Shown: piece after piece, positions 17,702 through 29,440 of the stretch
Layout of the letters: each line of letters opens with the position of its first letter
Position numbering within the stretch: the first letter of the stretch is position 1
Assembly (NCBI RefSeq): GCF_907164845.1
Contig: NZ_OU015430.1
Span: 1,292,001 to 1,356,000 of the forward strand
Source: Lysobacter luteus
GTDB lineage: Bacteria > Pseudomonadota > Gammaproteobacteria > Xanthomonadales > Xanthomonadaceae
Length of the DNA stretch: 64,000 nucleotides
Direction: 5' to 3'
The notes under the pieces: generated by a model
What the model saw: only the letters and a program-made list of their open reading frames with translations
The model's database searches: none
Told to the model about the DNA's origin: nothing
Program-made: the position numbers and the translations under genes

Positions 17702-18625
17702 ATGAAGCAGTGGAATCTGAAGAGCGCATGCATCGCGATGGTGCTGGTTGCGGGTGTGGCCTGCGATCGTGCCGCCGGGCCGGATGCCGCGGGCACGAAC
17801 GCCGGCAGCGAGCGCAGCGCCGTACCCGCCGACGGGCAGGACGGAGCCACACCGGCACCGGTCGAACCGGTGGAGCTGGAGGATGTTTCGGAGGCGACTG
17901 CCGACTACATCATCGGGATCACCTACCCGCAGTCGGCCACCAAGTATCCGCGCCTGGCGGCGGAACTGAAGGCCTACGCAGAAACCGCACGCGCCGATCT
18001 GATGGAGGCGGTCGAGGCCCGCAAGCAGGGTGAGCCCGCCGGCGAAGGCAGCGAGGGCGCCACGCTGTACGACCTGTCGCTGACATTCACCGAGCTGGTC
18101 GACACCCCCGAACTGGCCGCCTACGCCGCCGATGGCAGCATGTACACCGGCGGCGCCCACGGCATGCCCCTCATGGAGCGTTTCGTGTGGTTGCCGCAGG
18201 CGCAGCAGCGCCTGACCGCGCAGGAGCTGGTACCGACGGACGCGGGGTGGAAGGCCATCTCCGAGCACGCCCGCGAGCAGCTCCACACGGCGCTGTCCCA
18301 GCGGGCGGATGCCGATGCCATGTCACCGGCCGAGCGCAGCGACCTGGTCCGGAACACCAGCCGCATGATCGAGGCCGGCACGGCGCCAAAGGCCGAAAAC
18401 TTCTCGGAGTTCGAACCGCTGGTGGACGACGCCGGTCGCGTCACGGGGCTGAGGTTCGTCTTTGCGCCTTACCAGGCGGGCCCGTACTCGGACGGTACGC
18501 GGTCGGTCGAGATCCCCTCGGACGTGCTGCTGCCGAACGTGGCGCCGCGGTTCCGCGACCTGTTCTCGGCGGCGCCCGCCACCGACCGCACCGCGGGGGC
18601 GCCGACGGAGGGAACGACCCCATGA
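17702..18625 (+). CDS. DUF3298/DUF4163 (PdaC-like) domain envelope protein
   Basis: Function unknown; DUF3298 domains occur in secreted anti-sigma-like and peptidoglycan-associated proteins. AGGGG at 17690-17694 favours the ATG at 17702 (307 residues) over 17684. A signal sequence ends AGVAC, a marginal lipobox, then an Ala/Gly/Pro linker. The body has ITYPQSATKYPRLAAELKAYAE, the hallmark GGAHG (MYTGGAHGMPLM), and the DUF3298 end FVFAPYQAGPYSDGTRSVEIPSDVL. The stop overlaps the start of the next gene (ATGA), so the two are translationally coupled. Confidence 0.82.
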   Translation: MKQWNLKSACIAMVLVAGVACDRAAGPDAAGTNAGSERSAVPADGQDGATPAPVEPVELEDVSEATADYIIGITYPQSATKYPRLAAELKAYAETARADLMEAVEARKQGEPAGEGSEGATLYDLSLTFTELVDTPELAAYAADGSMYTGGAHGMPLMERFVWLPQAQQRLTAQELVPTDAGWKAISEHAREQLHTALSQRADADAMSPAERSDLVRNTSRMIEAGTAPKAENFSEFEPLVDDAGRVTGLRFVFAPYQAGPYSDGTRSVEIPSDVLLPNVAPRFRDLFSAAPATDRTAGAPTEGTTP

Positions 18626-19014
18626 GCGACACACCCGGTTCCGGCGCCATCGGCCGTCAGCGCTGGGCGATCGCCGAGGGCTACATCCCCGGCTGGAGCA
18701 ACGGCCCCGAACCGCAGATGTCCAGCCACGAGACCTGCTGCATCCTCAACGCGAGCGACCGTGTGGCCAGCGTCCGGATCTCGGTCTATTTCGAGGGCCG
18801 CGACCCGGCAGGTCCGTACAAGCTGACAGTCGAACCCCGCCGCACCCGACACCTGCGCTTCAACGAGCTCCGCGACCCCGAAACGATCCCGCCGGACGTG
18901 CCGTATGCGAGCGTGATCGAGTCGGACGTGCCGATCGTGGTGCAACACACCCGCCTGGACTCCCGCCAGGCCGAAAACGCCCTGATGACGACCATCGCCT
19001 TCGCGGCGGACTGA
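18622..19014 (+). CDS. Anabaena sensory rhodopsin transducer (ASRT) family protein
   Basis: ASRT is the soluble tetrameric beta-sandwich partner of Anabaena sensory rhodopsin; most bacterial homologues lack any rhodopsin and have unknown roles. The 130 residues show the family core: RWAIAEGYIPGWS, PEPQMSSHETCCILN, the PAGPYKLTVEPRRTRHLRFNEL strand pair and SVIESDVPIVVQHTRLDSRQAENAL. No rhodopsin gene is in the window. It is coupled to the DUF3298 lipoprotein gene by a 4-base overlap and followed by a strong terminator. Confidence 0.85.
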   Translation: MSDTPGSGAIGRQRWAIAEGYIPGWSNGPEPQMSSHETCCILNASDRVASVRISVYFEGRDPAGPYKLTVEPRRTRHLRFNELRDPETIPPDVPYASVIESDVPIVVQHTRLDSRQAENALMTTIAFAAD

Positions 19015-19062
19015 ACCCGGCTCCGGCCGAGGGCCCATGTCTGCGTCGTGCGCGCCCATGAA

Positions 19063-19092
19063 AAAACCGCCCGGATCGCTCCGGGCGGTTTT
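19063..19092. terminator. Strong, probably bidirectional intrinsic terminator
   Basis: 13-bp perfect stem AAAACCGCCCGGA (19063-19075) and TCCGGGCGGTTTT (19080-19092) with loop TCGC, with A and T runs at both ends. It separates the rightward ASRT gene from the leftward M3 peptidase gene and can serve both. Confidence 0.9.
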
Positions 19093-19109
19093 GGTTCACG
19101 CCAGGCCGA

Positions 19110-21350
19110 TCAGTTGCTCGGCTTGGGCGCTTCCGGCGCCGGGGCCTTCGGCGCGTCCGGCACCGCCGCGTCGTCGGCCGCCGGGGCATTCAGCCCGCGG
19201 CGCTCGAGCAACGGCTCGATGCGCGGCTCGTGGCCGGTGAAGTCGCGGAACAGCTGCAGCGCGTCCTTGCTGCCACCCTGCGACAGCAGCGCCGCGCGGA
19301 AGTGGTCGCCGTTCTCGCGGGTCAGGCCGCCGTTGTCCTTGATCCACGCCACGGTGTTGGCGTCCAGCACCTCCGACCAGATGTAGGCGTAGTAACCGGC
19401 CGCGTAGCCACCCATGATGTGGCTGAAGTACGGGGTCTTGTAGCGCGGCGGTACGGGTGCGAAGTCGGTGCCATTGGCGGCCAGCGCCTTGGCCTCGAAA
19501 GCCATCACGCCCGCCGCGTCCGGCACCTGGTCCAGCGACAGCTGGTGCCAGCTCTGGTCAAGCATCGCCGCGCCGAGGTACTCGGTGGTGGCGAAGCCCT
19601 GGTTGAACTGGGCGCTGGCCAGGACCTTGTCGAGCAGGGCCTGCGGCATCGGCTCGCCGGTCTCGTGGTGCTTGGCGTAGTTGGCCAGCACGCTCGGCCA
19701 GTCGGCCCACATCTCGTTGACCTGCGACGGGAACTCCACGAAGTCACGCGGCACGCTGGTGCCCGAGAAGTACGGGTACTTCACGTCCGAGAACAGGCCG
19801 TGCAGCGCGTGGCCGAACTCGTGGAACATGGTGGTCACCTCGTCCCAGGTCATCAGCGTCGGCTTGCCTTCCGCCGGCTCCGGGATGTTGAGGTGGTTGG
19901 CCACCACCGGCAGGTTGCCGGTCAGTGCGGACTGGTCGACATAGGAGTTCATCCAGGCGCCGCCGCGCTTGGACTCGCGCTGGTACGGATCGAAGATGAA
20001 GATCGCCTGCTGGCTGCCGTCCTTGTCGAACACGTCGTAGACGGTGACGTCCTCGTGGTAGACGGGCAGGTCGGTGCGCTGCTTGAAGCTGAGGCCGTAG
20101 AGCTGGTTGGCGGCGTAGAACACGCCGTTCTCCAGCACGTTCTTCATCTCGAAGTACGGCTTGAGCTGGTTCTCGTCGAAGTCGTACTCGGCCTGGCGGA
20201 CCTTTTCGGCGTAGTAGGCCCAGTCCCACGGCTCGAGCTTGAAGCTCGGCTCGCCCTTGGCGGCCTGCTCCTTGTCGATCATCGCCTGGAGCTTGGCGGC
20301 CTCGCGCTTGGCGTTGGCGACCGCGGCCGGGGCGAGCTGGGCGAGCATCGCGTTGACCGCCTCGGGGGTCTGTGCGGTTTCATCGGCCAGCACGTAGGCG
20401 GCGTAGGTCGGGTAGCCGAGCATCTTGGCCTTCTCGATGCGCAGCTTCACCACGTCCGAGACGATGCCGGTGTTGTCCCACTTGTTGGCGCGGCTGCCAC
20501 GGGCGACGGACGCCTTGTGCAGGCGCTCGCGCAGGGCGCGGTCTTCGAGGTAGGTGTTGGGGGGCTGGCCGGTGGTGTTCTGCAGCGCGATGACGTACTT
20601 GCCATCCAGTCCACGGGCCTTGGCGGCCTCTGCGGCGGCGGTGATGGCCTGGTCGGACAGGCCTGCCAGCTGCTCGACGCTGTCGACCACGATCGCCGAG
20701 TCGTTCACCTCGGCCAGCACGTTCTGGCTGAAGGTCGTGCCCAGCTTGGCCAGCTCGCCGTTGATCTCCTTCAGGCGGGTCTTGTCGGCGTCGGACAGCT
20801 TGGCACCGGCGCGGACGAAATCGGTGTGGTAGCGCTCGACCAGGCGGACGCCCTGGGCGTCGAGGCCCAGCTCGTTGCGCTTCTCGTACAGCGCCTCGAT
20901 GCGCTCGAACAGCTTCGGATTCAGCGAGACGGCGTCGCTGTGGGCCGACAGCTTCGGCGCGTACTCGGCCTGCAGCGCCTTGCGCGCGTCATTGGTGTCG
21001 GCGCCAACCAGGCTGAAGAACACCGAAGCGGTGCGCGACAGGATGTCGCCGGACTCCTCGAGCGGGAGGATCGTGTTCTCGAACGTCGCCGGTTCCGGGT
21101 TGTTGGCGATCGCCTCGACTTCCTTCAGGTGCTCGGCCATGCCGCGGTCGAACGCCGGACCGAAGTGGCTGTCCTTGATCTGGTCGAACCGCGGGTAATG
21201 CAGCGGCAGCTGGCTTTCGGTGAAGAACGGATTGCTGGCGTCTGCGGTCACGGCGGCGGTGTCGGCTTGTGGGTTGGCGTCGGACTGGGCGCACGCGGCG
21301 ACGCTGGTGGTCAGGGCGATGGCGAGCGCCAGGGCGAGGGGATGCTTCAT
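19110..21350 (-). CDS. dcp: M3 family peptidyl-dipeptidase (Dcp-like), lipoprotein
   Basis: Zinc peptidase that removes C-terminal dipeptides; the signal suggests periplasmic action. Of 746 residues, the first 20 are a lipoprotein signal (SVAAC, Cys20). The HEFGH zinc motif is at 510-514 (MFHEFGHALHG), with the third ligand expected in FVEFPSQVNE. The M3 C-terminal substrate loop FSHIMGGYAAGYYAYIW is present. The tail after about 715 is Pro/Ala-rich. It ends 17 bases from the shared terminator. Dcp versus oligopeptidase A is judged from the secreted form and general similarity. Confidence 0.9.
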   Translation of the reverse strand: MKHPLALALAIALTTSVAACAQSDANPQADTAAVTADASNPFFTESQLPLHYPRFDQIKDSHFGPAFDRGMAEHLKEVEAIANNPEPATFENTILPLEESGDILSRTASVFFSLVGADTNDARKALQAEYAPKLSAHSDAVSLNPKLFERIEALYEKRNELGLDAQGVRLVERYHTDFVRAGAKLSDADKTRLKEINGELAKLGTTFSQNVLAEVNDSAIVVDSVEQLAGLSDQAITAAAEAAKARGLDGKYVIALQNTTGQPPNTYLEDRALRERLHKASVARGSRANKWDNTGIVSDVVKLRIEKAKMLGYPTYAAYVLADETAQTPEAVNAMLAQLAPAAVANAKREAAKLQAMIDKEQAAKGEPSFKLEPWDWAYYAEKVRQAEYDFDENQLKPYFEMKNVLENGVFYAANQLYGLSFKQRTDLPVYHEDVTVYDVFDKDGSQQAIFIFDPYQRESKRGGAWMNSYVDQSALTGNLPVVANHLNIPEPAEGKPTLMTWDEVTTMFHEFGHALHGLFSDVKYPYFSGTSVPRDFVEFPSQVNEMWADWPSVLANYAKHHETGEPMPQALLDKVLASAQFNQGFATTEYLGAAMLDQSWHQLSLDQVPDAAGVMAFEAKALAANGTDFAPVPPRYKTPYFSHIMGGYAAGYYAYIWSEVLDANTVAWIKDNGGLTRENGDHFRAALLSQGGSKDALQLFRDFTGHEPRIEPLLERRGLNAPAADDAAVPDAPKAPAPEAPKPSN

Positions 21351-21549
21351 CGGGCAGGAACCTGGTCGAAGGGAACCCGAAGCCTACCGCAACGGCGTTT
21401 TCGGCCACCATGACGAAAGCCATGGGCGCGCGGGCGGGCGGTCGCGACAGGGAAACCCGCCAGATGCGGCCAAGTCGCGGCCCGCGGTTCACGCCTCGGC
21501 AACCGCCAGCGGGGCAGGGTACGGGTCTCCCCCGAACGTTGGAGTTTCC

Positions 21550-21987
21550 ATGAACACGAGCCTGAATAGCGTGATGACCGCCAACCCCGCCTGCTGCACC
21601 GGTGACACTCCGTTGCGCGAGGTCGCGCGGATGATGGTGGAGAACGATTGCGGCGAGATCCCGGTCGTCGACAGCCGCGAATCGGGCCGACCGGTGGGCG
21701 TGGTGACCGACCGCGACATCGCGGTGCGGATGGTTGCCGAGGGCCGCGACACCGCGTCCGCGTGCGCCTCCGACTGCATGAGTTCGCCGGTGACGACGAT
21801 CCAGCAGAACGCCTCGCTGGCCGACTGCGCGCAGGCGATGGAGCAGAACCAGATCCGCCGGGTAGTGGTGGTGGATGACGCCGGCGCCGTGTGCGGCATC
21901 GTGTCGCAGGCCGACATCGCCCTAGCCGGGCATGACCGCACCACCGGTGAAGTGGTGCAGCAGGTCTCGCAGCCCGCCACGCACTGA
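21550..21987 (+). CDS. CBS-domain pair protein
   Basis: Stand-alone Bateman module, 145 residues: CBS1 about 4-62 (VMTANPACCTGDTPLREVARMM to VGVVTDRDIAVR) and CBS2 about 74-130 (MSSPVTTIQQNASLADCAQAM to VCGIVSQADIAL). Such pairs bind adenosine nucleotides and act as energy or redox sensors for partner proteins; the partner here is unknown. GGAG lies 8 bases before the ATG at 21550. Divergent from the M3 peptidase and convergent with tex. Confidence 0.88.
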   Translation: MNTSLNSVMTANPACCTGDTPLREVARMMVENDCGEIPVVDSRESGRPVGVVTDRDIAVRMVAEGRDTASACASDCMSSPVTTIQQNASLADCAQAMEQNQIRRVVVVDDAGAVCGIVSQADIALAGHDRTTGEVVQQVSQPATH

Positions 21988-22003
21988 TGACCCGCTGACC
22001 TGT

Positions 22004-22039
22004 CGCGCGCCGCGTCCGTTCATCCGGGCGCGGCGCGCG
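22004..22039. terminator. Long GC hairpin between convergent CBS and tex genes
   Basis: 11-bp perfect stem CGCGCGCCGCG (22004-22014) with CGCGGCGCGCG (22029-22039), 14-base loop. It lies in the 60-base gap between two convergent genes. No strong T-run; the position supports a bidirectional terminator. Confidence 0.5.
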
Positions 22040-22048
22040 TCGTTGTCG

Positions 22049-24418
<2,370 letters not shown>

Positions 24419-24597
24419 TGCGGTTCTGCCTGCTGGGGAACGGTGAAGCGAGCCGCCGATTGTGGCGATGCCGGTGCGGTCGGGGAACCCGTTGACAGAG
24501 GAGTACAAGCACGGGCAGGTCCCCGATGCGCATCCATCACCGCCACGTGGCGGTGCACCGGGTAGTCTTGCAGGCCTGACGCCGGAGCCGCGGACGC

Positions 24598-27135
24598 ATG
24601 AAGCGCCTTTCCACGACGACGTTGCACAACCTGGGGTTCGTGCTGGTGCTGCTGCTGATCGCGACAATCGCGTGGCAGGGCAAGCGCACCCAGGACGCCC
24701 TGCTTGAAACCAACGACGAGATCATCGATCACTTCGAGCTCATCACGGTGGGCCAAGGCGTCCTGTCCTCCCTCCAGGACATCGAGACCGGCATGCGAGG
24801 TTACGTGCTGACCGGCGAGCCCGAATACCTGGCGCCCTACGACACCGGCCGCGAGAAACTGCTTCGCCAGCGGGCAAGGTTGGGCGAGATCCTGCTTGCG
24901 CGTTCACCGGCCTGGAGCCCATGGCTGGCCCAGCTGGACCGCCACATCGGTGCGCGAATCGGCTCGGCCGCCCTCAACGTCGCCAACCGCGATCGCGCGG
25001 GACCCTTCCGCGACAGGGCGGGGGTCGGCAAGCGGGCGATGGATCGACTGCGCGACATGCTGGGCCGGCTGGAAGCCGAAGAGCGCCGCCACCTGCGCGA
25101 AGAGTCGGCGGCCGTGCGCCACCAGGTCGAGCGCGGACGCCTGTTGGCCTGGGGCGGGGCGCTGGTCATCCTGCTGGTTTCGCTCGGTACATTACTGCTG
25201 ATCAACCGCAACCTGCGTGCCAGGCACGAGGCGGCGCAACGGGCCGAGGCCGGGGAGGCCCGGTTGGCGAAACAGCAGGCCTTCCTGCGCCAAGTTGTCG
25301 ACAGTGACGAGAACCTGATCTTCGTCTGCGACAGCATCGGCCGGATCGATTTGTGCAATATCGCCTTCGCCGATTTCGTGGGCAGGTCGCCGGCCGAGAT
25401 CGAAGGTCGCTCGCCGACCGAACTCGGCATACACGAGGCGCTTGCACCGCTGCTCGACGGAGACGAGGCGATGTTGGCGTCGCGCAAGGAGCTGCGACGT
25501 GGCGAGGTTCCGGTGACCGGGCCCGATGGGGTGATCCGCTGGTTCCAGTTGATCAAGCGGCTGCTGGAGACCGCGGACGGTCGTAGGCAACAGGTAGTGA
25601 CTGTCGCGGTCGATGTGTCGGTTCGGCACCAGATCGCCCAGATGAAGACGGAGTTCATTTCGACCGTCAGCCATGAGTTGCGGACCCCGCTGACTGCGAT
25701 ACGTGGCGCGCTGTCGATGTTGAGCGACGGAACCGCGGGTGCGATCCCCGGTGAAGCGCGGCCGCTGCTGGATATCGCCCTGCGCAACGGCGAGCGACTG
25801 GTCCGCCTGATCAACGACATCCTCGACATCGAGAAGCTGGATGCAGGACGGATCGAGTTGCAACTCGGACAGATGCAGCTCGGCCCGCTGGTGGACCTGG
25901 CGCTCGAGCAGATCGGGCCTTATGCACGCGAGTACGGGATCACCGTACGGCGCATGGATGGCGATGACGCGACGGTGCAGACGGACCCGGACCGGTTTGC
26001 GCAGGTGATGGACAACCTGCTGTCCAATGCCATCAAACACTCACCGGCCGGTGGCGAAGTGCGTGTGGGCGTGCAGCGACAAGGGGACAGCGTTGAGGTC
26101 TCGGTGTCCGACGACGGCGCCGGCATCCCCGAATCATTCCGCCAACGCGTGTTCGAGCGGTTCGCCCAGGCCGATTCTTCCGACGCCCGCCGCCGGGGTG
26201 GCACCGGACTCGGGCTGGCGATCACCCGCTCGCTTGTCGAGCGGTTCGGCGGCCAGATCGGCTTCATCACCGCCGACGGCACGGGCACCCGGTTCCACGT
26301 CCGGCTCCCGGTCATCGCTGCGGATGGCGAGCACGATGATCCGGCCGGTGACATCGACGCGGCGACCGAATCCGGCGCGAACGCCCGGGTGCTGGTGTTC
26401 GAGCGTCGGGAAGACTGCGCGCAGGGTCTGGTCGCCCAACTGCGCCAGCACGGCTACGACTGCGTGGTAGCCGACAGTGCGGCGCTCGCCTGGCGGGTGC
26501 TGGAAGAGCAACATATCGACGCGCTGGTGCTTGCCGTCGGCGGTGAAGGCGAGGGCGGGCTCGGTTTCCTGCGCGTCCTCCGCGACCGCAAGGGCTTCCG
26601 CCACCTTCCGGTGGTGGTGGCCAGCCTGACGGCCAGCGGCGATGCCGCCGATATCGAAGGCGGTGCGCTGGGCGTGGTCGACTGGTTGCGCAAGCCGATG
26701 CAGCCCGAGCGCGTGGTCGAAGCGGTTCGCAGTGTGCTGGGGCGCGATCGCCAGGTCCCCAGCGTGCTGCATGTCGAGGACGATCCCGACCTGCGCGCGT
26801 TGCTGGCAAAATTGTTGCAGGGCGACCGTCTGCACCTGTACCCGGCGGCCTCGCTGGCCGAAGCGCGCGCGCAACTCACGCGGCGCCATTACAGCCTGGT
26901 GATCCTCGACCTGGGGCTGCCCGATGGCGACGGATCGGACCTGTTGGCCGAACTGTCCAACGCGCGGCCGCCGACCTACGTGATCATCTTCTCGGCGCGC
27001 GATACCCCGACGCACGACAATGACATCGTGCTGCGGCATCTGGTGAAGTCACGCCACCGTGCCGCGGAACTGGCCATGCTGGTGAGCAGGTACCTCACGG
27101 AGTGGCCGCAAGGCAGGAACGGAGGAACGGCATGA
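24598..27135 (+). CDS. Hybrid sensor histidine kinase (CHASE3-PAS-HisKA-HATPase-pseudoREC-REC)
   Basis: Membrane sensor kinase heading the glycan-type operon. Of 845 residues: TM1 about 11-27, a CHASE3-like sensor with [18 protein letters not shown] (61-78), TM2 about 183-203, PAS about 228-340, HisKA with phospho-acceptor His359 in SHELRTPL, and an HATPase domain with N box [12 protein letters not shown] (471-482), G1 DDGAGI (505-510) and G2 GTGLGL (535-540). A first receiver-like domain (about 597-712) lacks the acidic pair and the phospho-Asp, keeping only Lys699, so it should not accept phosphate. The last receiver (720-838) has Glu727, Asp728, Asp771 and Lys817. The stop overlaps the next start by 4 bases. 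Confidence 0.92.
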   Translation: MKRLSTTTLHNLGFVLVLLLIATIAWQGKRTQDALLETNDEIIDHFELITVGQGVLSSLQDIETGMRGYVLTGEPEYLAPYDTGREKLLRQRARLGEILLARSPAWSPWLAQLDRHIGARIGSAALNVANRDRAGPFRDRAGVGKRAMDRLRDMLGRLEAEERRHLREESAAVRHQVERGRLLAWGGALVILLVSLGTLLLINRNLRARHEAAQRAEAGEARLAKQQAFLRQVVDSDENLIFVCDSIGRIDLCNIAFADFVGRSPAEIEGRSPTELGIHEALAPLLDGDEAMLASRKELRRGEVPVTGPDGVIRWFQLIKRLLETADGRRQQVVTVAVDVSVRHQIAQMKTEFISTVSHELRTPLTAIRGALSMLSDGTAGAIPGEARPLLDIALRNGERLVRLINDILDIEKLDAGRIELQLGQMQLGPLVDLALEQIGPYAREYGITVRRMDGDDATVQTDPDRFAQVMDNLLSNAIKHSPAGGEVRVGVQRQGDSVEVSVSDDGAGIPESFRQRVFERFAQADSSDARRRGGTGLGLAITRSLVERFGGQIGFITADGTGTRFHVRLPVIAADGEHDDPAGDIDAATESGANARVLVFERREDCAQGLVAQLRQHGYDCVVADSAALAWRVLEEQHIDALVLAVGGEGEGGLGFLRVLRDRKGFRHLPVVVASLTASGDAADIEGGALGVVDWLRKPMQPERVVEAVRSVLGRDRQVPSVLHVEDDPDLRALLAKLLQGDRLHLYPAASLAEARAQLTRRHYSLVILDLGLPDGDGSDLLAELSNARPPTYVIIFSARDTPTHDNDIVLRHLVKSRHRAAELAMLVSRYLTEWPQGRNGGTA

Positions 27136-27515
27136 CGGAACAGACCCGGCGCTTACTGATGGTGGAGGACGAGGAGGACATCGCCTTCATCCTGCGGTTC
27201 CTGCTGGAGCGCAACGGTTACCAGGTCGACCACGCGGCGGATGGCCGGGTGGCACTGGAGTGGTTGGCCGGCGAAGTGCCGGAAATTGTGTTGATGGACA
27301 TCATGCTGCCGTACCACGACGGAATAGAGCTCGTCGAACGGCTCCGCGCTACCCCGGGCTGGCAGTCCGTGCCGGTGCTGATGTTGTCGGCCAAGGCGCG
27401 CGAGGCAGACATCGTTCGCGCGCTCGAACTGGGCGCCGATGACTACGTGACCAAGCCTTTCCAACCCGAAGAAGTGCTGGCGCGGATCCGCCGGTTGTTG
27501 CGGAGGCCAGCTTGA
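27132..27515 (+). CDS. Single-domain response regulator (CheY-like)
   Basis: 127 residues, receiver domain only, no output domain. Acidic pocket Glu12-Asp13, phospho-acceptor Asp56 in LMDIMLP, switch Ser86 and Lys108 in VTKPF are all present. It overlaps the kinase stop (ATGA at 27132-27135), and its own stop overlaps the presumed TTG start of the barrel gene. As it has no DNA-binding domain, it must act by protein contact, either in a phosphorelay or directly on the membrane proteins encoded downstream; the second option is speculation. Confidence 0.93.
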   Translation: MTEQTRRLLMVEDEEDIAFILRFLLERNGYQVDHAADGRVALEWLAGEVPEIVLMDIMLPYHDGIELVERLRATPGWQSVPVLMLSAKAREADIVRALELGADDYVTKPFQPEEVLARIRRLLRRPA

Positions 27516-28321
27516 GCACCTGTGCCGCACGAGCCAGCCGTACCACGGGTGCGTTGCGGGTTCTGCTGGCGCTGGCTGCGCCGATGGCACACGCGCAGGC
27601 GCAAACGGAGATGCAGGCGTCGACCCCGCGCGAGTCGATCACTATCTCGCATCGCGGCGAATCACCCGACAACGGCCTGCAGGCGTGGAACGCCCAGCGG
27701 CTCGACTACGCGCGGAACCAGCCGGGCAACTGGAGCGTCGGTGCCTCGCTGGTGCGCGAAGCACGCTTCGGCCAGGTCGACGGCGGCGCCGAACTGCGCG
27801 GTGCGCTCAGCGTGGGCGACGGCTGGAGCGTGCAGGGCGAGGTGGGCGCGTTCCCGCATCCGCATTTCCAGCCCGAATGGTTCGCCGATGTGCGGGTCGA
27901 ACGACCGATGGCCCGAGTAGGCGAGGCGACCCTGGTCGGTTCGGCGGGCCTGCGGCGGACCCGCTACCGCGACACTACCGTCGACCGCCTCGCGGTCGGC
28001 ACCGAGGTGTACCGCGGCAACTGGCGTTTTGGCTACACCTTCAACTTGACCCGCGTCGACGGAAGCTCGCTGCCCGGCCATGCGCTCGCCCTGGACCGGT
28101 ATTACGGCGACGACAGCTGGGTGGGATTGCGGCTCGACACCGGCGAGGAAGATGCACTGCTGCCCGGAGACGTCGTTGCAACCGAGATCGACTCGATCGG
28201 CCTGCGCGGACGCCACTGGTGGACGCCGGCCTGGGCGCTGGAATGGGGGGGCGGGCATGTCGCACAGTCGGACTTGTACGACCGCCGCTGGTGGATGCTT
28301 GGGGTACGCCATGCGTTCTGA
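27512..28321 (+). CDS. YaiO family outer-membrane beta-barrel protein
   Basis: Probable outer-membrane barrel. Up to 269 residues if read from the TTG at 27512, which overlaps the regulator's stop; TTG is favoured because the only nearby ATG (27584) lies inside the signal peptide. The signal region ends APMAHAQAQ. The rest is alternating strands rich in Trp, Tyr, Gly and Arg (GGAELRGALSVGDGWSVQGEVG, GNWRFGYTFNLTRVDG), ending WWMLGVRHAF with the terminal Phe typical of BAM substrates. YaiO barrels are known near GT2 genes, as with yaiO and yaiP in E. coli. Proposed role: surface export or anchoring of the glycan made by the GT2. Confidence 0.82.
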   Translation: MSTCAARASRTTGALRVLLALAAPMAHAQAQTEMQASTPRESITISHRGESPDNGLQAWNAQRLDYARNQPGNWSVGASLVREARFGQVDGGAELRGALSVGDGWSVQGEVGAFPHPHFQPEWFADVRVERPMARVGEATLVGSAGLRRTRYRDTTVDRLAVGTEVYRGNWRFGYTFNLTRVDGSSLPGHALALDRYYGDDSWVGLRLDTGEEDALLPGDVVATEIDSIGLRGRHWWTPAWALEWGGGHVAQSDLYDRRWWMLGVRHAF

Positions 28322-28369
28322 TGCCGCGCGCGGCCGGGACCGGGAGTCCCGCCGCGGCGGGACGCGCTG

Positions 28370-29440
28370 ATGTCGGCCTGGTACGACCTCCCGGCGGATC
28401 CGGTGCTGCGGGCCGCGTTTTACCTGGCCTGCGGCCTGGCGCTCGTGACCGTGCTGATCATGGTCCAGGTGCTGGTGCTGTCACAGCTCGCCGTGCGGCG
28501 GCAGCGGGAACGTAAAGCCTTCACCGCAACGTGGCGGCCCATATTGGCCCTCGCCAGCCTTTCCGGGCAGCCGGGCGAAGTGCCGGCGGCGCCGACCGGG
28601 AGCCAGGAACTCTGGTTCCTGATGCTGTGGAACCGCACCCAGCGGCAACTGCGCGGCGACGCCCGTAACCGGCTCAACCAGTTTGCCGTGCAACTGGGGA
28701 TCGACCGTTGTGCCATCGAGCTGGTACGCGGTCGTGGCGTGCGTCGGCAACTGGTCGGCCTGGCGACGTTGCGCTCCCTCGCCGATGAGGCCCATTGGGA
28801 CACGATCGTGGCGCTGGTGGAGCACGCCAACCCGTTCCTGTCGCTCGCCGCCGCCGAAGCGCTGGTCGCCGCCGCCCCCGCACGCGCGATGCAGCGGATC
28901 CTGCCGATCGCGGCGACCCGCCGCGACTGGGCCATCCTGCGCCTGGCCACCGTCTGCCGGCGTGCCGGCCGCGAGGCGGTCACCCAGGCGCTGTTGCCGC
29001 TGCTGCCGCAGGCCGCCGATGCGACATCGCGGCTGTTCGCGATCATCGATTGGGCCGAACCCGCGCGCGTGGCGCCGTGGGCCCGCGATAACCTGGGTGA
29101 CGAGCGCCCGATCGTCCAGCGAACGTCCGCAACCCGGGTGCTTGGCGAACTGGGCGACCCGCGTGACCGGTCGCTCCTGCAGGCCTTGCTCAGCGACCCG
29201 CACCCTGACCTGCGGCTGGCCGCGCTGCGGGCGATGCGCCGCCACTTCTCGTCGGACGATGCCGGGTTGCTGCAACCGCTGCTGGCCGATCCCAGCTGGT
29301 GGGTCCGGCAGGAGGCCGCCGATGCGCTGGTCGCGCTGCCCGGCACCTCGCGTCAGTCGCTGGAGTCGCTCGCGCGCGCGCTGGACGACCGATACGGCCG
29401 CGACGCGCTGGTGCGCGCGCTGGCGGAGCGTCCGGCATGA
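28370..29440 (+). CDS. Membrane-anchored HEAT-repeat protein
   Basis: 356 residues with one N-terminal transmembrane helix (about 14-41, LRAAFYLACGLALVTVLIMVQ) and a cytoplasmic part of paired amphipathic helices. HEAT-like units are visible from about 130 on: RRQLVGLATLRSLAD, NPFLSLAAAEALVAAAP, RTSATRVLGELGDPRDRSLLQALL, DPHPDLRLAALRAMRRHF and DPSWWVRQEAADALVAL. Such repeats serve as scaffolds. It lies 48 bases after the barrel gene and overlaps the GT2 start by 4 bases, so stoichiometric production with the GT2 is likely. Binding of the GT2 or the response regulator is inference. Confidence 0.85.
   Translation: MSAWYDLPADPVLRAAFYLACGLALVTVLIMVQVLVLSQLAVRRQRERKAFTATWRPILALASLSGQPGEVPAAPTGSQELWFLMLWNRTQRQLRGDARNRLNQFAVQLGIDRCAIELVRGRGVRRQLVGLATLRSLADEAHWDTIVALVEHANPFLSLAAAEALVAAAPARAMQRILPIAATRRDWAILRLATVCRRAGREAVTQALLPLLPQAADATSRLFAIIDWAEPARVAPWARDNLGDERPIVQRTSATRVLGELGDPRDRSLLQALLSDPHPDLRLAALRAMRRHFSSDDAGLLQPLLADPSWWVRQEAADALVALPGTSRQSLESLARALDDRYGRDALVRALAERPA

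Noticed and set aside
24492-24520. TTGACA upstream of the kinase gene as a promoter.
   Set aside because: At 17-base spacing the -10 would be GCAGGT, a very poor match, and the region is GC-rich. A promoter is likely but I cannot place it.
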